From: Anaerolineales bacterium
GTDB lineage: Bacteria > Chloroflexota > Anaerolineae > 4572-78 > J111
Direction of reading: 5' to 3'
Assembly: GCA_012032575.1 (NCBI GenBank)
Contig: JAAUSP010000303.1
Coordinates: 1 to 8,897 of the forward strand
DNA length: 8,897 nt
Below the pieces are notes generated by a model. The model was not told where the DNA came from. It saw nothing but the letters and a program-made list of their open reading frames with translations, and searched no databases. Below are positions 1-5,803 of the stretch, one piece after another. Within the stretch, counting starts at the first letter, position 1. Each line of letters begins with the position of its first letter. The position numbers were made by a program, and so were the translations under genes.

Positions 1-76
1 AGTACTGATAACATTCTAACGCTAAACTTAGCCTCACGGGCTTCTATTTACTTCTTCAACGGTCTCCTCAAAAAGG

Positions 77-111
77 AAAGAGCACTCCAAGATGAGTGCT
101 CTTTCTATTTA
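77..111 (+). terminator. Rho-independent terminator, possibly bidirectional
   Basis: A perfect 11-bp stem pairs 77-87 with 94-104 around a 6-base loop (88-93), and is followed by a T-rich tail (CTATTTATTTT). The opposite strand also carries a T-rich tract (CCTTTTT) after the same stem, so it could act both ways. It most likely ends a plus-strand gene lying to the left of the window. The next gene starts 40 bases downstream, so the hairpin separates two transcription units. Confidence 0.8.
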
Positions 112-130
112 TTTTCAAGTTGAATCTTTT

Positions 131-134
131 GAGG
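131..134 (+). promoter_or_regulatory. Ribosome binding site deciding the start at 144
   Basis: GAGG sits 9 bases before the ATG at 144. The in-frame ATG at 96 lies inside the terminator stem and has no purine-rich site before it. The ATG at 135 directly abuts the GAGG. The start at 144 is therefore preferred. Confidence 0.55.
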
Positions 135-143
135 ATGATAAAT

Positions 144-746
144 ATGGAACATTTATCTTGGTTAACTTTGGGCTTGATTTTTTTGTGTGGAATAGGGCTG
201 GTCTTGCCGCTGTTGCTTGGCGGTGTGTTCTACCTCTCCCGCCTTTATTCCAACCGGATCAGAGGCGTAGCTGAGGAACAGGGGTGGCGCTACAAAGCCG
301 GTTCTAATGGCTTGCTCGGTGGGGTGCTGCCGAATGGTCAACCCTGGCAAATTCGGCTGACCTTTGTGGAGGGGTATCGCTACATCTGGGAAGCACCCCT
401 CAAAACTAACCAGACAGGTGTGTGGATTGCGGCGCGGGGACTGGGCCGATTCCATCTGACCTGGTTCTCCGGGCTAACCCCTTATCCCGATGTCGGGCCA
501 GCCGAATTACAGCAACGCTATTTTCTGGCCGCGACCACCAGGGAGCCGTTGCAGCGTGTTCTGACTCCGCAGGTGGTGCGCTTGCTGCTCAACTGGCCTC
601 GCCGGGGCTGGAACATCGAACGGTCGCTCAAAATTTCACTCAGGCCCAACCGGCTACGCATCTCAACTGATATTAACGACACGTCCACCCACCTGGCCCA
701 ACTGGTTGAGCTTGGGGCCGCGCTGCATAAGGCTCTTGATTCTTAA
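144..746 (+). CDS. Uncharacterised single-pass membrane protein
   Basis: I do not recognise a named family. The 200-residue product begins with a short polar stretch, then one long hydrophobic segment at about residues 5-32 (GLIFLCGIGLVLPLLLGG), then a basic flank (SRLYSNRIRG). This predicts one membrane pass with the rest in the cytoplasm. The soluble part (about 35-200) has a region rich in glycine and tryptophan (EEQGWRY, GLLGGVLPNGQPW) and a charged end (VELGAALHKALDS). An in-frame upstream ATG at 96 would add 16 residues, but it falls in a terminator hairpin and lacks a ribosome binding site. The gene is the only one on the plus strand and converges on the DUF3592 gene, so it is not in that operon. 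Its being a real gene is well supported by length and composition; its function is unknown. Confidence 0.75.
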   Translation: MEHLSWLTLGLIFLCGIGLVLPLLLGGVFYLSRLYSNRIRGVAEEQGWRYKAGSNGLLGGVLPNGQPWQIRLTFVEGYRYIWEAPLKTNQTGVWIAARGLGRFHLTWFSGLTPYPDVGPAELQQRYFLAATTREPLQRVLTPQVVRLLLNWPRRGWNIERSLKISLRPNRLRISTDINDTSTHLAQLVELGAALHKALDS

Positions 747-1630
747 ACCTCCAAGCGGCAGGTCTCCGGTTTATCCGGCAAATAACGCACCCGGACCACG
801 TCACCCATGAGGAGTTTATCGAACAGACTCCGCTGGAAATATTCGGCTATCGTTACCGGCGAATGGCCGGGGACATTAAACCGATAGGCAACGACATAAA
901 CCGTATCGCCGTCGGAGTCCTTTTCCGTCCAGCGGTCAACAACCAATCCTTGAGCAACTTGCCCCTGCCCGGCCAATTGACCGGCTTTTCCAAGTGAACT
1001 CAGACCGGCCCAAATCATGACCACGCCAATCACGGTAAAAGCTCCCCCCATCAGGCTCATCAACAAAATCCAATAAGAAGGCGGGCCGAATTCCTGTTCC
1101 AGTTCGGCTACCTCAGGATTGACGCGGGCATAACGAACCTGCACCCGCGTTTCCGGTTTCAAGCTTTCGTACAGGCTGGAACTGACGCTTTCTTCGTGGC
1201 TAAACTGGCTCCGGTCGCCCTGAGGCAGCGGCGCAGAATATTTGTAGGTAACGTAGTAGGTATCGCCTTCGGAATCTTCGTCAATGCGGCGGCTGGTAAT
1301 AACGCCTTCGGTCAGGTCGCCGGTGTCTTTCAGCAAGTTGTATGTCTGCCACTCTGAGAAAAACATACCAACCGGCAGCACCACAAAGGCCAGACTAAAC
1401 AAAGTCCAGAACAGGCCAAAAACCAAAAAGCAGCCGCCACCCCCCGCCGAAAGCGGCGTGCGGGCTTTGGGCCGCTGGTCCGGTGCTATGGTGGAGGGCG
1501 GCGGGCTGCCAACCCAGGATTCGCCGGCTTTGGCTTTTTTAGCCCGGTCGGCCTGTATCAGCGCTAATCCTCTGGCAATCAGGCTTAGAACGATAACCCC
1601 GATAATTCCAACGATAATCCAGGTGAGCAT
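743..1630 (-). CDS. DUF3592 domain membrane protein with two repeats
   Basis: This 295-residue membrane protein carries two copies of a DUF3592-like domain, a family of unknown function. Hydrophobic segments lie at about residues 2-25, 66-92 and 186-211. The first DUF3592 unit (about 107-178) has EGVITSRRIDEDSEGDTYYV and ends in VQVRYARVNPEVAEL. The second (about 226-295) has QGLVVDRWTEKDSDGDTVYV and ends in VRVRYLPDKPETCRL. The shared DS(E/D)GDT.YV..Y(K/R)(Y/F) core shows internal duplication. Each repeat follows a membrane segment, giving a TM-domain-TM-domain plan. The start lies 27 bases after the stop of the SBP-VWA gene on the same strand, so the two are probably co-transcribed; the ribosome binding site is weak. 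Family assignment is good; a role beside surface binding proteins is inference. Confidence 0.8.
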   Translation of the reverse strand: MLTWIIVGIIGVIVLSLIARGLALIQADRAKKAKAGESWVGSPPPSTIAPDQRPKARTPLSAGGGGCFLVFGLFWTLFSLAFVVLPVGMFFSEWQTYNLLKDTGDLTEGVITSRRIDEDSEGDTYYVTYKYSAPLPQGDRSQFSHEESVSSSLYESLKPETRVQVRYARVNPEVAELEQEFGPPSYWILLMSLMGGAFTVIGVVMIWAGLSSLGKAGQLAGQGQVAQGLVVDRWTEKDSDGDTVYVVAYRFNVPGHSPVTIAEYFQRSLFDKLLMGDVVRVRYLPDKPETCRLEV

Positions 1631-1657
1631 AAGGTGGTGTATTCCAAAGCGTGAAGT

Positions 1658-3337
1658 TTAGAAAAACAGGGCAATTTCCGCATAGACCTGGTTGATGGTG
1701 GACGGGTCGCTGCTGTACAGTTTGCCGCCGGTAGATTCGGACAGTTGGCGCAGCACCTCGGTATCGGCGTCGCTGCCAAAAGCGATGGTGAAGAGCTTGA
1801 TGGCATTGCCGCCTTCCTCACCGGCAGTGCCAATCTGAGCCATCAACTGTTCCAGCGTAGTCGTTGAGAACGTATCCTGCCCATCCGACAAAACCACCAC
1901 GCCGCGAATGTGGTCAGGATTGCCGTTGGTTTTGAGGTCAGTAATCGCCCGGAGGGTGGCATCATAGAGACTCGTATCGCCCTCCTCGATCAAGCCCGAC
2001 ACCCGGCGAACCACCTCATCTTTTTTGTCGGCCAGCGGTGATAAGGGCGTCAACTCGGTCACTTCGGTGCTGAAACTAATCACCTGGAGCTGGTCGCGGC
2101 TATCCAGCAGTTGGACAAACTGGGCCAGGCTGGTGCGGGCCGAGGCAATTTTGTCGCCGGCCATGCTGCCAGAGGTATCAATCACCAGCACCAGGTCTAC
2201 CGGCCGTTTGACCTGCCGCCAGAGCTGCTGCGCGCTGGAAATGACCTCAGCCGGGGGGATTTCGAGCACGGTTTTCGGTTCGGTGGGATCAACCCCGTGG
2301 CCGGCATCCAGCGGAGCCGCCAGGGGGATCGAAGGGTCTGCCGGGCGAAAGCCCAACTCAATGGCCCGCTGCTGCTGCGGTTTGTCCCGCAGAAATGTTT
2401 CAAAATCCTGGGCCGCCGCCTTTTGCTCCGGCGTTATCCAGGGCGCATTGAGAATAACATAGGGATTGTTAGTCCAGAAAGTGCCTTCTTTGGGATAAAT
2501 AGCGACCACCGGCAGTTGCGAGCTGTCCCCAGCCAGGCGCTTGCTCTCCTGGGCTACCACCAAATTTTCATACAACACCGCCGCGCTCAGATACGACGGG
2601 CCGCGTTCAAACATGCGCTCGGCAAAGAAGCCGGTGCTGGAGCCGTAATGGATGATACTGCTTTCCACTTCTTGCATGAAAGAAATGAGCGCGGGATCAC
2701 TCAAATCGTCAACGGTCAACCCGCGCTGCTTGCCGGCCCCGGCGTAGGCTTCGGCCAGAATGGAGACAACCCCGCTGTTGCTATGATTGGGGTGCGTATG
2801 CCCAAATTTAAACCGGCCCCATTCCGGGTAGCCGTATTTGGCCCAGCCCTCCTCGGATGTTGACAGCGCGGCGATGTCGGCCCAGCCAATCGGAGTCGTG
2901 GGCCAGCCCAGGGCTTCGGCCATCGGCTTCCACATGGCAATCACCACCGGGCTGAGGACCAAATCGTTGGGCGTCCCTTCGATCAAATCAGTCGAGTGCT
3001 GCTTGCGCCATTCGGCATTGGCTACGGGAATATAAACCGAAGAGGCCGGACTCCAGACCGTTGGCTGCAACTGCCCGGAAATAATGGCATTGACCGACTC
3101 AATAGACCCCATCGGCGCGGCTTCGACGACAATGGTCGCGCCATCCGCCGTTTTACGCTGGCTGGTATTGTACTGCTCAACCAGCGGCTCCAGCCAGGCC
3201 TGCTTTTCTGAGCCGTAAACAATGCTCACTTTGACCGTATTTTGCAGGCTCAAAAAGCCGCCATCGCCCCCCCCACAGGCAAAAAGCGCCAAAACCACAC
3301 TAAACAGAACAGGCAATAATCTATTTGTATGTTTCAT
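1658..3337 (-). CDS. Substrate-binding and VWA domain lipoprotein
   Basis: The 559-residue product is a surface lipoprotein joining an extracellular solute-binding domain to a von Willebrand factor A domain. The N-terminus MKHTNRLLPVLFSVVLALFAC is a signal peptide with a lipobox-like LFAC, giving lipidated Cys21, followed by a Gly/Asp linker. Residues about 35-330 resemble SBP_bac_11-type binding proteins (VSIVYGSEKQAWL, YPEWGRFKFGHT, GFRPADPSIPL). Residues about 377-559 are a VWA domain with a complete metal-binding MIDAS: DTSGS at 387-391, Thr455 in GDTSLYD, and Asp485 in LSDGQD. VWA domains with an intact MIDAS bind protein ligands through a divalent metal. ATGs at 3340 and 3337 are both possible; an upstream in-frame start at 3370 has no site before it. 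It follows a paralogous binding protein by about 50 bases. No ABC permease or ATPase is present, so classical transport is not supported. The domain calls are firm; the ligand is unknown. Confidence 0.9.
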   Translation of the reverse strand: MKHTNRLLPVLFSVVLALFACGGGDGGFLSLQNTVKVSIVYGSEKQAWLEPLVEQYNTSQRKTADGATIVVEAAPMGSIESVNAIISGQLQPTVWSPASSVYIPVANAEWRKQHSTDLIEGTPNDLVLSPVVIAMWKPMAEALGWPTTPIGWADIAALSTSEEGWAKYGYPEWGRFKFGHTHPNHSNSGVVSILAEAYAGAGKQRGLTVDDLSDPALISFMQEVESSIIHYGSSTGFFAERMFERGPSYLSAAVLYENLVVAQESKRLAGDSSQLPVVAIYPKEGTFWTNNPYVILNAPWITPEQKAAAQDFETFLRDKPQQQRAIELGFRPADPSIPLAAPLDAGHGVDPTEPKTVLEIPPAEVISSAQQLWRQVKRPVDLVLVIDTSGSMAGDKIASARTSLAQFVQLLDSRDQLQVISFSTEVTELTPLSPLADKKDEVVRRVSGLIEEGDTSLYDATLRAITDLKTNGNPDHIRGVVVLSDGQDTFSTTTLEQLMAQIGTAGEEGGNAIKLFTIAFGSDADTEVLRQLSESTGGKLYSSDPSTINQVYAEIALFF

Positions 3338-3343
3338 CATAAA

Positions 3344-3349
3344 CCCTCC
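3344..3349 (-). promoter_or_regulatory. Ribosome binding site of the SBP-VWA gene
   Basis: On the minus strand GGAGGG precedes tandem ATG codons at 3340 and 3337, leaving 3 and 6 bases respectively. The second ATG has the better spacing, and both lie directly before the signal peptide. This rules out the longer start at 3370, which would place ten uncharged, glycine-rich residues ahead of the signal sequence. Confidence 0.6.
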
Positions 3350-3389
3350 ACTTACAAATCCCCCCGCCACCTGCTATCCTCTTCTGCCA

Positions 3390-4544
3390 TTACCGGGCAA
3401 TGTTCCTGGACCAGAAATCCAGCAGGGTATTGAGCACGTCGCCGGGCGGCAGTTCGACCTGGGGCGGCAGGTCCACCTTTAGCCCAATATCTCCCACCGG
3501 ATCGCTCGAACTGAAAGGGCTGCCCGGCTGGTCGAGCGGAATAGTGTTATCAACCGGCCGGAAACCGTACTGAAGCAGCGCTTTTTGCTGCACCGGCTGG
3601 CTCAACAAATAATCGGTAAAAACCTGAGCGGCGGCGGCCTTGTCTGGGGTAACCCATTCCGCCTTCAAAACACAGAAGGGGTGGTCGCTCAAAACGGTCG
3701 CCGGGGGATAGTAGACCCGCAGCGGGCCGTACCGCCCCACCGCGTTGGCCGCCTGCTCAATCGCGGTGGACTCGTACACCGCCACCAGGTTATATTTGCT
3801 CGGTCCATAAGTGACAATTTGCTGCATGTAGGTGCCGGTGCTGTCGCCAAACTCGGAGATGGCCCCTTCGATTTCGGTGAACCATTGTTGGTACTCGACA
3901 TTGGCGAGAATATCCTGAGAGGTCAACCCGCTGGTTTTATCAAAATAGTTGTAGGTCATCAGAAGAATAGTCATAAAACCACTGTTAGATTTGAGCGGGT
4001 CGGTGTGGCCAAATTTAATGTAGCCCCATTCGGGCTGACCGTAGCTCTCCCAGCCTTTGGGGTCAACCAGGGCCTCATGCAGGCGCAGCCACATGTGGCC
4101 ATTGGGGTTGTCGCCCCAGAGCACGTTTGCCTGTTCCTGCCAGGCCACCACCACCAGCGGAGTCGAGACCACCGGGCGGCAGGAGACCGGGTCGCTTGTG
4201 TTAACCAACGCCGCACCCGACCTGGCCGATAAATCTTGCAGAATAGCCGTTTGGAGCGAGCTGGCCGGGCTGATGACATCCGGTTTCCTGCTGCCGTCCA
4301 GAACCGCCAGATAAATTTCGCGCGACCCCATCTTTTCGAGGGTCACCTGGATGGGCCGCCCATCAACCCGACCCTCGAAATTAGCGATCACATCATTCAA
4401 CCAGGCTTCTTTCTCGGTTGAGTAAAGCACAGACAGTTCAATGGGATTGGCTGTTTGCCACCAGCGCTGGCCGACCAACAAGCCAATAACGACCACTACA
4501 GCCAGACCGATAATGGCAAAAAAGAGAACTTTATTTGATTGCAT
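3390..4544 (-). CDS. Membrane-anchored substrate-binding protein, paralogue of the SBP-VWA protein
   Basis: The 384-residue product has a short N-terminus, a hydrophobic segment at about residues 7-25 (VLFFAIIGLAVVVVIGLLVG) with no lipobox cysteine, and an extracellular binding domain. It is therefore probably held by an uncleaved anchor. It matches the neighbouring SBP-VWA protein along its whole binding domain: LSVLYSTEKEAWL against VSIVYGSEKQAWL, GQPEWGYIKFGHTDP against GYPEWGRFKFGHTHP, and YGFRPVDNTIPL against LGFRPADPSIPL. Its last residues (LPPGDVLNTLLDFWSRNIAR) align with the stretch just before the partner's VWA domain, and it stops there. It is likely the first gene of a three-gene minus-strand operon. 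Two cysteines (122 and 291) could form a disulfide. The ligand cannot be read from sequence. Confidence 0.85.
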   Translation of the reverse strand: MQSNKVLFFAIIGLAVVVVIGLLVGQRWWQTANPIELSVLYSTEKEAWLNDVIANFEGRVDGRPIQVTLEKMGSREIYLAVLDGSRKPDVISPASSLQTAILQDLSARSGAALVNTSDPVSCRPVVSTPLVVVAWQEQANVLWGDNPNGHMWLRLHEALVDPKGWESYGQPEWGYIKFGHTDPLKSNSGFMTILLMTYNYFDKTSGLTSQDILANVEYQQWFTEIEGAISEFGDSTGTYMQQIVTYGPSKYNLVAVYESTAIEQAANAVGRYGPLRVYYPPATVLSDHPFCVLKAEWVTPDKAAAAQVFTDYLLSQPVQQKALLQYGFRPVDNTIPLDQPGSPFSSSDPVGDIGLKVDLPPQVELPPGDVLNTLLDFWSRNIAR

Positions 4545-4712
4545 GGAGACAACCTGGGATTAAAAATTTAGGAAGCATGAGCAGTATACCGTGAGGATGC
4601 CGGATGGAGCAGCGCAAGAGCCGGACTGAACCACTCATGGGTATAAATTGAGGTAATAACAAGGACCAATTCTTGGAGTACAGTGTGTCAATACAACACT
4701 AATTTAAAAAGC

Positions 4713-4729
4713 GAAAGATCATATCTTTC
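4713..4729. repeat. Inverted repeat: possible operator or terminator
   Basis: A 7-3-7 inverted repeat (GAAAGAT, CAT, ATCTTTC) lies in the intergenic region. Read on the minus strand it is followed by GCTTTTTAAATT, so it could be a weak terminator for the methyltransferase gene ending at 4802. It also covers the best -10 candidate for the binding-protein operon, so it could be an operator instead. The sequence does not decide between them. Confidence 0.35.
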
Positions 4730-4747
4730 TATTGGGAATTATGTCAC
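4718..4747 (-). promoter_or_regulatory. Candidate sigma-70-like promoter for the SBP operon
   Basis: On the minus strand GTGACA (4742-4747, five of six matches to TTGACA) and TATGAT (4718-4723, five of six to TATAAT) are 18 bases apart. Transcription would begin near 4711, leaving a leader of roughly 165 bases before the ATG at 4544. A perfect TTGACA at 4686-4691 has no good -10 partner. This is a consensus match only. Confidence 0.35.
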
Positions 4748-4761
4748 AACGGTATTAAGCA

Positions 4762-4784
4762 AGAGTTAAAAGTATGTTAACTCT
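4762..4784. repeat. AT-rich inverted repeat in the intergenic region
   Basis: AGAGTTAA (4762-4769) pairs with TTAACTCT (4777-4784) around a 7-base loop, 18 bases past the methyltransferase stop codon. No clean T-tract follows on the minus strand, so it is a poor intrinsic terminator. It could be part of the transcript end or a protein-binding dyad. Confidence 0.3.
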
Positions 4785-4801
4785 ATTTAACAAAATAACG
4801 G

Positions 4802-5431
4802 TTATTTTTGAGGCAGATGGGCCGCGAAATCTTCACGCAAGCGCCGGCAGTGATAAACACCACCCGAGGGGATGTTCCACCAGACCGGGGTAAAGCTGAC
4901 CTGATGGAACAGGCGGCGATACAACCGCAAGTAAACCCAGGGCATCACCGTAAGCTGGCTAAAAATGCCAGCAGTGGCTACTTCCTGAATACAAGTAAAT
5001 ATCTGCTGGTTAACCTCGCGCGGCAGGCTGGGAGTGGGCAAACCGCTAATAATCACATCTACCCGATCAACCCCCAGCGCTTGCAGGTACTGGTAGGCAG
5101 TGGCGGCATTAGCCTGGATGACATAGGCTCCGGGACAGCGATTTGATACAATTTGGACGAAATCGGGGTCCATCTCTAAGGCGATCAGGGTAGAATGGCG
5201 GTGCATCCGCTCCAGGGCCACAGTGGTGACCGCGCCAGTGCCCGCACCCAACTCCAGGATCGTCTGCGGGCGGGCGGGGTCAATATGGTAGCACAGCGCC
5301 GAGGCTAAAGCGCGGCTGGAAGGAGCGACACTGGCTACCCGCGTCCCGTGCCGCAGAAATTTCTGCAAAAACAGAAAGCGGCTGGAGCTGTCCGGTTTGG
5401 CTTGAATTGGAGAGACAGATGAGGCAGACAT
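4802..5431 (-). CDS. PmtA/OlsG-like phospholipid or aminolipid N-methyltransferase
   Basis: This 209-residue class I SAM-dependent methyltransferase resembles the PmtA type of phosphatidylethanolamine N-methyltransferase. Family marks are an N-terminal membrane-contact region (RFLFLQKFLRHGTRVASVAPSS, about 18-39), motif I LELGAGTGAVT (59-69) for SAM binding, an acidic motif II (ALEMDPDF, 84-91), the post-motif SGLPTPSLP (129-137), and a C-terminal QLTV...WNIPSGGVY region like the FTYG...NxPPAxVW of PmtA. Such enzymes methylate amino headgroups of membrane lipids at the cytoplasmic face. The start is 6 bases after the stop of the acyltransferase fragment, and its AGGAG (5443-5447) lies inside that upstream gene, suggesting translational coupling. 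Beside an OlsF-like acyltransferase, ornithine lipid is a plausible substrate, as for planctomycete OlsG. PE methylation, or rRNA dimethylase-like activity, are alternatives. The fold is sure; the substrate is inferred. Confidence 0.8.
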   Translation of the reverse strand: MSASSVSPIQAKPDSSSRFLFLQKFLRHGTRVASVAPSSRALASALCYHIDPARPQTILELGAGTGAVTTVALERMHRHSTLIALEMDPDFVQIVSNRCPGAYVIQANAATAYQYLQALGVDRVDVIISGLPTPSLPREVNQQIFTCIQEVATAGIFSQLTVMPWVYLRLYRRLFHQVSFTPVWWNIPSGGVYHCRRLREDFAAHLPQK

Positions 5432-5437
5432 AGCGCT

Positions 5438-5803
5438 TTAATCTCCTATAGGGCGATGATAGGCCAGAAATGGCTCTATCTGTTCTTTTTCCACATAGCG
5501 GCGCAGAATTTTGGGGTCGGTCTCGGTCAAATCAACCAGCACCAGGGCATCTATGACATTGGCGAAATCGGGGTCCACGTTGAAGGCTAACACCCTGGCC
5601 CCAAATTTGAGATACTGTTTGAGCAGGATAGGCACGCCTTTTTGGTCAATTTCAATATCCTGCAAAACCGAAGATAAATCGTCCAGGTCACGGATCACCC
5701 GGCTCAATTCGTTGGGCTTCCGGGGGGTGAGCAGGCGGCGGCGGGGTGGGTTGCGGGGTTTGATCAGGGGAGCCAGTTCCGGCAGGCGGTACTGCATCTG
5801 CAA
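5438..5803 (-). CDS. C-terminal fragment of the OlsF-like acyltransferase (frameshifted)
   Basis: This 121-residue frame continues the acyltransferase encoded upstream. It contains the usual C-terminal block of OlsB-like/COG3176 acyltransferases: LPELAPLIKPRNPPRR, DLDDLSSVLQDIEIDQKG, VPILLKQYLKFGARVLAFNV and DPDFANVIDALVLVDLTETD. It has only a TTG start inside the upstream gene (or ATG at 5797), and no convincing ribosome binding site, so it is unlikely to be an independent gene. Rejoining the two frames by one base at 5802-5805 gives a protein of about 608 residues with an unbroken family block (SRELLVMF then LQMQYRLPELAPL). If the break is real, this piece would be silent, or made only by frameshifting or reinitiation. 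A sequencing or assembly error in a short T run is equally possible. Confidence 0.75.
   Translation of the reverse strand: MQMQYRLPELAPLIKPRNPPRRRLLTPRKPNELSRVIRDLDDLSSVLQDIEIDQKGVPILLKQYLKFGARVLAFNVDPDFANVIDALVLVDLTETDPKILRRYVEKEQIEPFLAYHRPIGD

Noticed and set aside
1..123. Open frame running from the left edge to a TGA at 121-123, possibly the end of an upstream gene
   Set aside because: It reads straight through the hairpin terminator, and its residues show no recognisable family pattern; too short to support.
96..143. Longer N-terminus of the first plus-strand gene from the ATG at 96
   Set aside because: The ATG lies within the terminator stem and has no ribosome binding site; the ATG at 144 has GAGG at good spacing.
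1284..1661. 125-residue open frame on the plus strand
   Set aside because: Antisense to the DUF3592 gene, whose two repeats and membrane segments are clear; no domain visible in the antisense translation.
2111..2863. 250-residue open frame on the plus strand
   Set aside because: It lies wholly antisense to the SBP-VWA gene, whose motifs are clear, and its own translation shows no domain.
3585..4232. 215-residue open frame on the plus strand
   Set aside because: Antisense to the well-supported binding-protein gene; an artefact of GC-rich codon usage.
4792..4808. Near-palindrome AAAATAAC-G-GTTATTTT as a terminator of the methyltransferase gene
   Set aside because: The stem is almost all AT, the loop would be too tight, and it overlaps the stop codon; unlikely to terminate transcription on its own.
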